In this document: one piece after another, positions 1 to 6,903 of the stretch
Layout of the letters: each line of letters starts with the position of its first letter
How positions within the stretch are numbered: the first letter of the stretch is position 1
Assembly (NCBI GenBank): GCA_012964965.1
Contig: DTTB01000019.1
Span: 1 to 14,241, forward strand
DNA from: Candidatus Nitrosopelagicus sp.
GTDB taxonomy: Archaea; Thermoproteota; Nitrososphaeria; Nitrososphaerales; Nitrosopumilaceae
Direction of reading: 5' to 3'
Length of the DNA: 14,241 bases
Translations under genes and position numbers: made by a program
Notes under the pieces: model-generated
The model's input: the letters and a program-made list of their open reading frames with translations, nothing else
What the model was told of the DNA's origin: nothing
The model's database searches: none

Positions 1-134
1 CCATGTCATTTAGGGAAAAACTCATTGTGATGAGCTTTCCTATAAAAAATGATGTCTTAATGGTATCAATGGAAAGAAAAACTCAATTTGAAAAAATTTC
101 ATTTAAAATTTTAAAGTTAGTTGATCAACTATAA
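1..134 (+). CDS. C-terminal part of an unrecognised protein (5' truncated by window edge)
   Basis: An open frame enters from the window edge and ends at TAA 132-134. The readable part is 43 codons from an in-frame ATG at 3, which is probably internal rather than the true start. The residues look like the end of a small globular domain: alternating hydrophobics (IVMSFP, VLMVSM) as in a beta hairpin, a basic turn (ERKTQF), then an amphipathic helix ending KLVDQL. That hairpin-plus-helix ending occurs in roadblock-like and other small alpha/beta proteins, but too little is present to name a family. It runs convergent to gatB, with 49 bases between the stop codons. Coding is inferred from the composition and the single clean stop, not from homology. 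Confidence 0.5.
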   Translation, partial: MSFREKLIVMSFPIKNDVLMVSMERKTQFEKISFKILKLVDQL

Positions 135-165
135 TACATCATCAAATCCAGCAAACACACCGCCC

Positions 166-185
166 AAAACTAAAATTCGTTTTTT
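166..185. terminator. T-rich termination zone between convergent genes
   Basis: Between the upstream plus-strand gene and gatB there is an oligo-T run on the plus strand (T180-185). There are also two T4 runs on the minus strand (complement of AAAACTAAAA, 166-175). Archaeal polymerase terminates at T-rich tracts without needing a hairpin, so the stretch could end both convergent transcripts. Assigned from composition and position only. Confidence 0.35.
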
Positions 186-1599
186 AGTCAATACCAAGAT
201 TTTTTTTCAAAAGGGCTAATGTTAATTCTGGGTCAGCCTTTCCCTGTGTTTTTTGCATGACTTTTCCTACCAAATAGTTAAGAATTTCAGGATTCTGTTT
301 TGATTCTTCAACAGCTTTTGTTTCCTGTTTTAGAACTTCACCAATAATTCCCTCTAACGTAGATTTGTCTGAAACATGACCCAAGTCAAATTCTTCAATA
401 ATTTGCGGTAAAGCCTTACCAGTTTTTACAATTTTTTCAAGGGCTAATTTTGCAGACGTTCTGGTAATCTTGTTCAATTTTATGCATTCGATTAGATCTG
501 CAAGGTGCTTTGGTTCTAGTTTAGATTGTTCACGTTTTTCACGTGTATCAACCAATCCCATAAGATCTGTGGTAATCATGTTTGCAATGTCTTTTGCGTC
601 AGTTTCGTTGTTTGCATTTTCAAATAGATCAGAAAAATATTTGTCAGATGCTAAAATATCTGCAACCTGTGGTGCAATATTGTATTTTGAAACATACCGT
701 TCTTTTTTTGAGCTAATGTTCTCAGGCATCTGAATTTGTAATTGATTTTTTACGTTGTTACTAATATTGACCCACGGAATATCAGCTTCAAGATGATATC
801 TGTACTCTTCTTCTTCTTCTTTTGTTCTTGCTGAAACAGTGATTTTCCGTTTATCATCCCAGTGTCTAGTTTCTTGCATGATTTCAATTTCTCTTTCAGC
901 AAGACTTTGTTGTCTTGTTATCTCAAAATGTACAGCTTTTTCTAAATCGTGAAATGAACCAATATTTTTTATCTCAACTTTTGACCCACCTTCAATTGAA
1001 ACGTTAGCATCGGCACGCATTGCACCATCAAGTCCAGGATCTGAAACACCCAAGTTTTCTATCAAATCTGAAAGTATGTTCAAAAAGTTTCTAACTTGAT
1101 GTGGGTTTTCAAAATCTGGTTCAGTTACAATTTCAACTAATGGTGTGCCAGCTCTGTTATAATCAACTAGAGTTATTTTAGTTCTTTCAGTGGCACCCTC
1201 GTAAATCAACCTGCCTGGATCTTCTTCCAGCTGAATTCTTCTTATTCGGATTTCCTTGTTATCAATAGTAACCTTGCCTCCCCAACCAATGCTTCTATTT
1301 CCATATCCATCAGCATTTAGCTGAGTAATTTGAAAGTTTTTTGGCAAGTCAGGATAGAAATAGTTTTTTCTAAAAAATGCAATTTTTTCAGGAGTTTTAC
1401 AATCAAGTGCCATAGCAATCAGTGTAGCTTTTTCAACTGCTTTTTTATTTAGTAGTGGTAGCGAGCCTGGAATTCCCAAGCAGATTGGGCATACATTTGT
1501 GTTGGGCTCAAATTCCCTATAATCTGCTTTGCAGGGACAAAATAATTTGCTTTCAAGTTTAGTTAGCTGGCAATGTATTTCAAGACCAATCTTTGTCAT
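184..1599 (-). CDS. gatB: Aspartyl/glutamyl-tRNA amidotransferase subunit B
   Basis: GatB (471 aa) is the kinase/amidotransferase subunit of cytosolic GatCAB. It activates the side-chain carboxyl of mischarged Asp-tRNA(Asn) with ATP and receives ammonia from GatA. The opening IGLEIHCQL is the family signature. A zinc site is visible as C21-x-C23 and C37-x2-C40, followed by CLGIPGSLP. The catalytic-cradle motif RKNYFYPDLPKNFQ lies near residues 78-91. The last ~140 residues fit the helical, YqeY-like tail that binds the tRNA elbow. Length is normal. ATG 1597-1599 overlaps the gatA stop by one base (TGATG) and has a GAGGTG Shine-Dalgarno upstream, so translation is probably coupled. It is last in the aspS-gatC-gatA-gatB operon. 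Archaea normally use GatDE for Gln-tRNA, so the Asn route is the expected role here (known for archaea, inferred for this organism). Confidence 0.97.
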   Translation of the reverse strand: MTKIGLEIHCQLTKLESKLFCPCKADYREFEPNTNVCPICLGIPGSLPLLNKKAVEKATLIAMALDCKTPEKIAFFRKNYFYPDLPKNFQITQLNADGYGNRSIGWGGKVTIDNKEIRIRRIQLEEDPGRLIYEGATERTKITLVDYNRAGTPLVEIVTEPDFENPHQVRNFLNILSDLIENLGVSDPGLDGAMRADANVSIEGGSKVEIKNIGSFHDLEKAVHFEITRQQSLAEREIEIMQETRHWDDKRKITVSARTKEEEEEYRYHLEADIPWVNISNNVKNQLQIQMPENISSKKERYVSKYNIAPQVADILASDKYFSDLFENANNETDAKDIANMITTDLMGLVDTREKREQSKLEPKHLADLIECIKLNKITRTSAKLALEKIVKTGKALPQIIEEFDLGHVSDKSTLEGIIGEVLKQETKAVEESKQNPEILNYLVGKVMQKTQGKADPELTLALLKKNLGID

Positions 1600-3047
1600 C
1601 AGATTGGCACCTCAGGTAATTCTACAGTTTTTTCTAGTGCATATGCAGCTTGTAACAGTGAATTCTCATTCAAACTGTTTGCCATTATTTGCATTCCTAT
1701 AGGTAAGCCATTTACAATCTTATATGGGACTGATATTGCAGGTTTTCCAGTAAGATTGGCTGTTACTGTATTAAAATCGATTAACATGAAGGATACAGGA
1801 TCCTGAATTTTTTCACCAAATTTGAATGGCTGAATAGGGACAGTGGGGGAAATTAGGAAATCAAATTTTTCAAAAATACGTTCTATTTCAGATATGAGTT
1901 TAGACTTCACTTTTAATGCCTTTAAGAAGTATTTTCCCGCGTGCCCAGCGGATGGTACAAAGCCACCAAGGATCATTCTTCTTGCAACTTCAGGTCCCAG
2001 CTTATTTCTTGCTTGTGAGATGTACGAGTTGAATTCAAAACCTTCAGAATCAAATTCATATCCATATCTTATGTTATCATATCTAGCAAGATTACTTCCA
2101 GCTTCAGTTGATGTTATAGTGTAATATGCAGCAACAGTATAAGGAACCATCTGTAATGATACTTCTTCACAGTTTGCACCAATCCTTTCAAATGTCTTGA
2201 TTGCCTCGTTAGTAGAATTAAGAACTTCATCACTTAATCCCTCACTATTTGTCATTTCTGATATAATTCCAATTTTTTTACCTTCGATACCAGCATCAAT
2301 ATCTTTTAGATAGTCTTGATTTTTGTTATCAATAGTAGTGTTATCGCTAGAGTCTTTTCCAGAAATTATGTTTAGCAAAAACGCAGAATCTTCAACTGTT
2401 TTTGTTATAGGTCCAATTTGTTCTATACTGTTAGCATAAGAAATAAGGCCAAAACGGCTTACAAGCCCATATGTGGGTTTTAAACCAACAACTGAGCAAA
2501 AACTTGCAGGGTTTCTAATAGAACCACCAGTATCTGAACCTAATGATGCAATACACTCGTTTGCTGAGACAGATACAGCACTACCGCCAGATGAACCACC
2601 AGGAACATAATCAAGATTCCAAGGATTTTTACTTGGTCCAAAGGCGCTATATTCAGTACTAAGACCCATCGCAAACTCATCAAGGTTTGTTTTTCCAATT
2701 ATAATCGCATCTTCGGAATCTAGTCTACCAACAGCAGTAGCAGTATAAGGCGCAATAAAATTTTCCAAAGCTTTTGAGGCACATGTAGTTCTTGAACCTG
2801 CTATGCACATGTTATCTTTTACAGATATTGGCATACCAAAACATTTTCCCACATTTTGATTTGATTTTATCTTACGATCAACTTCCTTTGCCTTTTCTAA
2901 TGCTAAATCATTCAGTTTCAAGAATGCGTGAAGATTTTTGTCTACTAACTTTATTCTCTCAAGTGATTTTGAAATAAATTCTTCAACAGTAAAATCCCCA
3001 TTTTTTATGCCCCTTTGATAATTTAATGCAGAAATTGATAGATCCAA
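1599..3047 (-). CDS. gatA: Aspartyl/glutamyl-tRNA amidotransferase subunit A
   Basis: GatA (482 aa) is the amidase-signature glutaminase of GatCAB. It hydrolyses glutamine and channels ammonia to GatB. The Ser-cisSer-Lys triad is recognisable: K77 in ISVKDN, S152 in PGGSSGGSA and S176 in GSDTGGSIRNP, followed by VVGLKPTYGLVSRFG. Length is normal for the family. The frame starts with TTG (3045-3047), one base after the gatC TAA, and the N-terminus MDLSISALN is in the right register for GatA. I see no strong Shine-Dalgarno, so it may depend on ribosomes finishing gatC. Its stop overlaps the gatB start by one base. An unrelated amidase is unlikely given gatC and gatB on either side. Confidence 0.97.
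   Translation of the reverse strand: MDLSISALNYQRGIKNGDFTVEEFISKSLERIKLVDKNLHAFLKLNDLALEKAKEVDRKIKSNQNVGKCFGMPISVKDNMCIAGSRTTCASKALENFIAPYTATAVGRLDSEDAIIIGKTNLDEFAMGLSTEYSAFGPSKNPWNLDYVPGGSSGGSAVSVSANECIASLGSDTGGSIRNPASFCSVVGLKPTYGLVSRFGLISYANSIEQIGPITKTVEDSAFLLNIISGKDSSDNTTIDNKNQDYLKDIDAGIEGKKIGIISEMTNSEGLSDEVLNSTNEAIKTFERIGANCEEVSLQMVPYTVAAYYTITSTEAGSNLARYDNIRYGYEFDSEGFEFNSYISQARNKLGPEVARRMILGGFVPSAGHAGKYFLKALKVKSKLISEIERIFEKFDFLISPTVPIQPFKFGEKIQDPVSFMLIDFNTVTANLTGKPAISVPYKIVNGLPIGMQIMANSLNENSLLQAAYALEKTVELPEVPI
1608..1613 (-). promoter_or_regulatory. Shine-Dalgarno site of gatB
   Basis: The minus strand reads GAGGTG eight bases before the gatB ATG. This matches the archaeal 16S 3' end complement and sits inside the end of gatA. 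It supports the chosen start and internal initiation on a polycistronic message, in contrast to the leaderless first genes in this window. Confidence 0.7.
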
Positions 3048-3048
3048 G

Positions 3049-3324
3049 TTAACTCAACTTTGGAGCTTTAACGTATTTTTCCTTGTAGGTTTTCAGAAAC
3101 TTCAATAATTTTTCATCATACTGAATATATCTGTCATCTCTAAGTTCATCAATATCAGTTTCTTGAACAATTATTTCTTCAGATTCAACATTTGCCTTAT
3201 CCAAAATATCAAAATATTCAAGCATTTTTTGAACCCTCTTTACGTGTTCACTATGGTCTTCAAGTTCAATTTTCATTAATTTTGCGACACGTGCAATTTC
3301 TTCTTCAGTAACCAAATTTTTCAC
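3049..3324 (-). CDS. gatC: Aspartyl/glutamyl-tRNA amidotransferase subunit C
   Basis: GatC (91 aa) is the small helical and extended subunit that wraps the GatA-GatB interface and stabilises GatA. The N-terminal helix VTEEEIARVAKLMKIEL is the typical GatC opening. It is followed by a second helix (QKMLEYFDILDKANVE) and a stretch that would lie across GatA, ending in a basic tail. The start is GTG (3322-3324), directly after the aspS TAG with no spacer (TAGGTG), so coupled translation is likely. The C-terminus (LRDDRYIQYDE...) diverges from bacterial GatC, as is usual. Position between aspS and gatA makes the call secure despite the short length. Confidence 0.93.
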   Translation of the reverse strand: MKNLVTEEEIARVAKLMKIELEDHSEHVKRVQKMLEYFDILDKANVESEEIIVQETDIDELRDDRYIQYDEKLLKFLKTYKEKYVKAPKLS

Positions 3325-4635
3325 CTATGGTGTTAACCTATCAACATCCCTCGGATAAAATGTTGTATCACGTATATTTTCAGTACCAGTTAATGCCATC
3401 ATTAGCCTTTCAAGACCAATTCCACAACCAGCATGCGGTGGCACGCCATATTCAAAAACGTTAAGGTGATATCCAAAGGCTTCAATTTTCATACCCTTGT
3501 TTTTCATTCTATCCTCCAGTTCAGATTTCTTTTCAATTCTAGTGCTGCCAGATGAAAGTTCCAAATCTCCGTACATCAAGTCAAATGATTCTGATATTTT
3601 TGTATCAGTCTTACTTACTTTCACATAGAATGGTTTTGGACCGATTGGCCAATCTTTAATAAAATAAAATCCACTCATTCCAATCTTGTTTAATTGTGCA
3701 GGATACAAATCATCTCCCCATTGGATTTTCGCACCAGTGGATTGTATCTTTTCTAGAAGTTCAGCATATGTATACTGTGGAATAGTATTTGGTATATCAG
3801 GAATTGTGAATTCAGTTCCAGAATTGTTAGTTGAGAATTTTTGTACTGCCAAAATTGATTGTTTTATAATTTCTTCAATCCTTTTCATTACATCATTATA
3901 ATCAACATACGCTTCCTCAAAATCAATTGATATTGCTTCAGATAGGTGGCGATTTGTTCTTGATGGTTCAGCTCGAAAAATAGGTGCAATTTCAAATACT
4001 TTTTCAAAACTCATTGTTAGCTGTTCTTTGTACAACTGTGGGCTTTGGGCAAGAAATGCCTCTTTATTGTAATAAAAAATTGGAAACAACGCAGCACCAC
4101 CTTCAGTAGCAGTAGCAATCATCTTTGGTGTATTAATTTCAGTAAAACTCTGTTCTGAAAAATAACTTCGTATTGATTTAAGCACTTCATTGCGTGCTTG
4201 AAAAATTTTTTGGAGGGAACTTCTACGCAGATCAACAGCCCTAATTTCTAATCGGGTGTCAATGTTTTTTACAGTTTTTGCATTTGGATCAAATGGAGGG
4301 ATTTTTTCAACGGCAGAAAATATTTTGAGCTCTTTGGGTATAATTTCAACACCAGTAGGTGATTTTTCAGAAGCCTTAACCTCCCCTTTTAACCCTATAC
4401 AAGAATGTGGTTTTAATTTAGAAATATTTTCAAATACATCGTCTGGGCACGAATCCTTTTTTGCAACAATTTGAATTTCTCCCATTTTATCAATAATCGT
4501 AACAAACGAAATATTTCCATGCCCTCTAACACTTGAAATCCATCCCATAACAATTACATCTGATTTGTCTAAATTATGACCAAGTTCACTCGAATAATGA
4601 GTTCTCCTCCAATCTCCTAATTCAGTTTCTATCAT
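3325..4635 (-). CDS. aspS: Aspartyl-tRNA synthetase, probably non-discriminating
   Basis: Class IIb archaeal AspRS (436 aa). It charges tRNA-Asp and probably also tRNA-Asn with aspartate. An OB-fold anticodon domain (about 12-105, with GWISSVRG at 31-38) precedes a catalytic domain. Motif 1 lies around 158-171, the aspartate pocket LAQSPQLYKEQL at 195-206, motif 2 FRAE at 220-223, and motif 3 GIGLERL at 405-411. It ends FYPRDVDRLTP, as archaeal AspRS does. In the L1 anticodon loop it has EKSPTGVE with P93. A proline here is associated with non-discriminating AspRS and AsnRS, while the discriminating Thermococcus enzyme has Lys. At the position of Trp26/His26 of other archaeal enzymes it has Ser34. 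First gene of the gatCAB operon, which fits Asp-tRNA(Asn) formation. ATG 4633-4635 lies ~26 bases from a TATA-like box, so the mRNA is probably leaderless. Confidence 0.96.
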   Translation of the reverse strand: MIETELGDWRRTHYSSELGHNLDKSDVIVMGWISSVRGHGNISFVTIIDKMGEIQIVAKKDSCPDDVFENISKLKPHSCIGLKGEVKASEKSPTGVEIIPKELKIFSAVEKIPPFDPNAKTVKNIDTRLEIRAVDLRRSSLQKIFQARNEVLKSIRSYFSEQSFTEINTPKMIATATEGGAALFPIFYYNKEAFLAQSPQLYKEQLTMSFEKVFEIAPIFRAEPSRTNRHLSEAISIDFEEAYVDYNDVMKRIEEIIKQSILAVQKFSTNNSGTEFTIPDIPNTIPQYTYAELLEKIQSTGAKIQWGDDLYPAQLNKIGMSGFYFIKDWPIGPKPFYVKVSKTDTKISESFDLMYGDLELSSGSTRIEKKSELEDRMKNKGMKIEAFGYHLNVFEYGVPPHAGCGIGLERLMMALTGTENIRDTTFYPRDVDRLTP

Positions 4636-4800
4636 AATGTGGTTTTTCTGATTGACTATTTATTATGATTTTTTTAGAATTTGTCACTTTATGGTAAAAT
4701 TCAGGTTTGGTGTTACAAAAACTCTAGTGTATTTGTAGCCGGTTTTGCCCTGCTTAGATACATAGTTTCATATTGTGTATTTTTTTAGTAATAATATAAT
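4636..4800. other. Divergent intergenic region aspS/purP
   Basis: This 165-base spacer separates the divergent aspS and purP starts. On the aspS side there is a TATA-like box at 4656-4667. On the purP side I find no convincing TATA box at the usual 25-base distance from TTG 4801. The sequence is AT-rich around a slightly richer core (GCCGGTTTTGCCC, 4738-4750). No tRNA, C/D-box RNA or credible ORF longer than about 15 codons was seen. Confidence 0.5.
4656..4667 (-). promoter_or_regulatory. TATA-like box for the aspS-gatCAB operon
   Basis: The minus strand reads CATAATAAATAG. Its centre is about 26 bases upstream of the aspS ATG, the distance expected between a TATA box and the start of a leaderless archaeal transcript. 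Confidence 0.5.
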
Positions 4801-5826
4801 TTGGTATCAATAGCAACCTTGGGCTCGCATTGTGCATTACAAGTTTTAAAAGGTGCCAAGGATGAGGGATTTAAAACAATTTTGTTATGTGAGAAAAAAA
4901 GGGAGCATCTTTATAGACGCTTTGGGTTTATCGATGAAATATTTCTTATGGATTCATTTCTAGAACTGTTTGAACAAAATTGTGAATCTATGTTACAAGA
5001 AAATAATTCTATACTAATTCCTCATGGTACACTAATATCACAAATGAGTTCAGAGCAAATTGAATCTATTAAAACACCTGTGTTTGGTAACAAGTATATT
5101 TTACGTTGGGAATCTGACAGAGCATTAAAAGAACAGCTAATGAAGGAGGCAAAACTTAACGTTCCAAAATCCATTCCTAATTCCAAACAAATCAATAGTC
5201 TTGTCATTGCAAAAAGACATGGTGCAGCCGGTGGAAAAGGTTACTTTCTTGCTTCCAGCGAAGAGGAGTATAATAAAAAACGTGATAAATTAGTTAAGCA
5301 AGGATTAATTTCTGGTGATAACGATTTGTATATTCAAGAGTATTCATCTGGTGTTTTAGCTTACCTACAATTTTTTTATTCGCCACTTAAGAACGAACTT
5401 GAATTTTTTGGTGTTGATCAAAGACATGAATCTGATATTGATGGACTAGCAAGAATTCCAGCGGAAAACCAACTTGCAACTGATAAAACATCTTCATTCA
5501 ATGTTATTGCAAATAGCCCACTTGTACTACGTGAATCATTACTTGACGATGTTTATAAGATGGGTGAAAATTTTGTTGAGGCATCAGCAAAACTTGTTCC
5601 ACCAGGAATGAATGGTCCATTTTGTATAGAGGGTGTATATGATGATGAAGCGCACTTTCACACATTTGAGTTTTCAGCTAGGATTGTTGCAGGAACAAAT
5701 ATTTTCATTACTGGTTCACCGTATACTGCACTGATTTACGATGAACCGATGAGTATGGGTCGCCGAATTGCCAGAGAAATTAAACAAGCTGAAACTGAAA
5801 ATAAATTAAAAAATATTATAACATAG
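4801..5826 (+). CDS. purP: FAICAR synthetase PurP (formate-dependent purine biosynthesis)
   Basis: PurP (341 aa) is the archaeal ATP-grasp ligase that formylates AICAR to FAICAR using formate and ATP, late in IMP synthesis. It replaces the folate-dependent PurH transformylase. The N-terminus ATLGSHCALQVLKGAKDEGF is the family signature. A Gly-rich ATP loop (KRHGAAGGKGYF) lies at 138-149, a conserved ligand region near 203-222, and the metal-binding segment FEFSARIVAGTN at 289-300. The frame begins with TTG 4801. An in-frame TAA at 4792 rules out a longer protein, so it lacks the ~15-20 residue N-terminal extension I recall in methanogen PurP. Members range from true synthetases to uncertain paralogs, so copy number in the genome matters. 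It is monocistronic as far as visible and divergent from aspS. Confidence 0.93.
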   Translation: MVSIATLGSHCALQVLKGAKDEGFKTILLCEKKREHLYRRFGFIDEIFLMDSFLELFEQNCESMLQENNSILIPHGTLISQMSSEQIESIKTPVFGNKYILRWESDRALKEQLMKEAKLNVPKSIPNSKQINSLVIAKRHGAAGGKGYFLASSEEEYNKKRDKLVKQGLISGDNDLYIQEYSSGVLAYLQFFYSPLKNELEFFGVDQRHESDIDGLARIPAENQLATDKTSSFNVIANSPLVLRESLLDDVYKMGENFVEASAKLVPPGMNGPFCIEGVYDDEAHFHTFEFSARIVAGTNIFITGSPYTALIYDEPMSMGRRIAREIKQAETENKLKNIIT

Positions 5827-5927
5827 TCTTGAATTCATCGAGCTCTTAGTATGTTTAATTTATTAGCCATTCTACATTCTTAGAAAAGTGAACAAATCTT
5901 TTATAATTTAACAACAATCAAAAATAA
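5827..5927. other. Intergenic region between purP and the winged-helix pair
   Basis: An AT-rich spacer of 101 bases. It holds the TATA box of the next gene at its 3' end and scattered short T runs that could end purP transcription. Nothing else is recognisable. Confidence 0.4.
5899..5906 (+). promoter_or_regulatory. TATA box for the tandem winged-helix genes
   Basis: TTTTATAA is centred about 25.5 bases before TTG 5928. This is one of the best TATA matches in the window. Its spacing puts the expected transcript start on the TTG itself, which supports that codon as a leaderless start. Confidence 0.6.
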
Positions 5928-6266
5928 TTGCGCCATAAGATCACTTTGCCAGAATTAAAAAAATATGATATAACTCAGAAAGTTATCGAGGCGTTATCAG
6001 ACACTGAATCTAGAACAATTATTTTTTCAATTATCCGCAGAGGTAAAACAGCAAATGACCTTTCCACTTCCTTACATATTCCGCTAAGCTCAGTTTATAA
6101 AAAATTATCAGATTTAGAATATCTGACATTGATAGAAGTTGAAAAATATCTTACCTCTGATAATGGTAGAAGATTTAAGATTTATCGTAGTAGAATTAAC
6201 AAGGCAGAAATAATTATAAAAAAGCCAGAACCTGTAGTTTTATTATCAGCAAATCGAGAAAAATGA
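5928..6266 (+). CDS. Winged helix-turn-helix regulator, tandem copy 1
   Basis: A 112-aa probable DNA-binding protein. After a short N-terminal helix (TLPELKKYDITQKVIEALS), residues ~30-75 read as a winged helix: helix (RTIIFSIIRRG), helix (TANDLSTSLHI), recognition helix (LSSVYKKLSDLEYL), then a wing with GRRFKIYRS. The layout resembles ArsR- and TrmB-type N-terminal domains, but no sensor domain follows, so no ligand can be proposed. By hand alignment it matches the next gene ungapped over 93 residues with about 40 identities, so the pair arose by duplication. The start is TTG, chosen because a TATA box lies 25 bases upstream and the paralog has a matching N-terminus. Its TGA overlaps the next ATG by four bases (ATGA). 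Targets are unknown. Confidence 0.8.
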   Translation: MRHKITLPELKKYDITQKVIEALSDTESRTIIFSIIRRGKTANDLSTSLHIPLSSVYKKLSDLEYLTLIEVEKYLTSDNGRRFKIYRSRINKAEIIIKKPEPVVLLSANREK

Positions 6267-6625
6267 AAGGATTACTTCCAAAACCCACATTATTGGAGCT
6301 TGATGAATATAATATCAATCAGCGTATTGTTGAAGCATTGACAAGTGTTTGTTCACATGGGGTATTATTTTCAATTGTGGATGATGCAAAATCGGCAGTA
6401 AAAATCTCCAAGGAATTACAACTATCTTTGTCAGCAGTTTACAAAACATTAGTTCAACTTGAAAAACTAGCATTAGTGGCGATTGAAAAGTTTGAGTTTT
6501 CAAATGAAGGAAAAAAAATCAAGCAGTATAGAAGCAAAATTAAAAGTGCAAATATTTCTATTAATGGAAATAAATTTGAAGTATCACTTAATCCATTAAT
6601 AATTACGGGTAAAGAACAGTTTTAA
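6263..6625 (+). CDS. Winged helix-turn-helix regulator, tandem copy 2
   Basis: A 120-aa paralog of the preceding gene, starting inside it (ATGA overlap), so the two proteins are probably made together and may form a heterodimer (inference). The winged helix is in the same place: ISKELQLSLSAVYKTLVQLE holds the helix-turn-helix, and the wing carries GKKIKQYRSK. The recognition helix differs between copies (SAVYKTLVQLEKL against SSVYKKLSDLEYL), as do the residues between the first helices. DNA specificity may therefore have diverged. The C-terminal ~25 residues are unrelated to copy 1. No metal-binding Cys/His cluster is visible (one Cys near residue 31), so a metal-sensing role despite the cbtB neighbour is not supported. 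The stop abuts the cbtB stop. Confidence 0.82.
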   Translation: MKGLLPKPTLLELDEYNINQRIVEALTSVCSHGVLFSIVDDAKSAVKISKELQLSLSAVYKTLVQLEKLALVAIEKFEFSNEGKKIKQYRSKIKSANISINGNKFEVSLNPLIITGKEQF

Positions 6626-6841
6626 TTAATGACAGGGAAATCCTGCTGCATGCCTAAGATCATGACTAAATTCATGCAGAAACTGGTCTACGAAAGCTTG
6701 TTCTCCTTGTACCACGCTAAAGATATGTCCTTGATCATACCCCACAATAAATAACCCAAAGATAAAAACAAATGCAAGAACAACTATCGCAAAAATTGGT
6801 GTGGTACTCAAAGATCTTGTGGTCAGTTTGTTGCTTGACAC
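6626..6841 (-). CDS. cbtB: CbtB-like cobalt transporter subunit
   Basis: A 71-aa membrane protein. It has a short polar N-terminus, one transmembrane segment (about 16-34), then a His-rich tail: DQGH (H39), FLHEFSHDLRHAAGFPCH with H56, H60, H64, C70 and H71. Single helix, spaced histidines and the GFPCH ending match the CbtB family, the small partner of the five-helix CbtA in proposed cobalt uptake. The tail could hand Co2+ to the permease. Cobalt demand is plausible because ammonia-oxidising archaea make cobalamin (known for the group). No cbtA is next to it: downstream is the convergent winged-helix pair, with stop codons touching at 6625/6626. The start is GTG (6839-6841), chosen because a TATA-like box lies 26 bases upstream. 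No cobalamin riboswitch is seen. Confidence 0.82.
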   Translation of the reverse strand: MSSNKLTTRSLSTTPIFAIVVLAFVFIFGLFIVGYDQGHIFSVVQGEQAFVDQFLHEFSHDLRHAAGFPCH

Positions 6842-6862
6842 ATATCCACAAATTAAAAAGAC

Positions 6863-6872
6863 GTATTTAAGT
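6863..6872. promoter_or_regulatory. TATA-like element possibly shared by cbtB and prf1
   Basis: GTATTTAAGT lies in the 62-base gap between divergent cbtB and prf1 and is the only good AT box there. On the minus strand (ACTTAAATAC) it is ~26 bases from the cbtB GTG, giving a leaderless mRNA. On the plus strand it would give prf1 a leader of about 10 bases containing an AGGT just before the ATG. One element may therefore position polymerase in both directions. Confidence 0.45.
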
Positions 6873-6903
6873 TATGGTAGACTAAAAACTGAGATCAGGT
6901 TAA

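Noticed and set aside
27..33. GTGATGA resembling a C box of a C/D guide RNA
   Set aside because: No CTGA D box follows at a suitable distance, and the motif lies inside a coding frame.
470..733. Plus-strand frames inside gatB, gatA and aspS (for example 470-733, 1843-2124, 3686-3901)
   Set aside because: They lie wholly opposite well-identified genes, have Phe/Ser-rich antisense composition and no motifs.
4738..4750. GCCGGTTTTGCCC as a terminator or structured RNA between aspS and purP
   Set aside because: It forms at most a weak stem and sits between divergent genes, where no terminator is needed.
6873..6903. Cobalamin riboswitch near cbtB
   Set aside because: The spacer is only 62 bases and shows no B12-box-like sequence or multi-stem structure, and a TATA box explains it.
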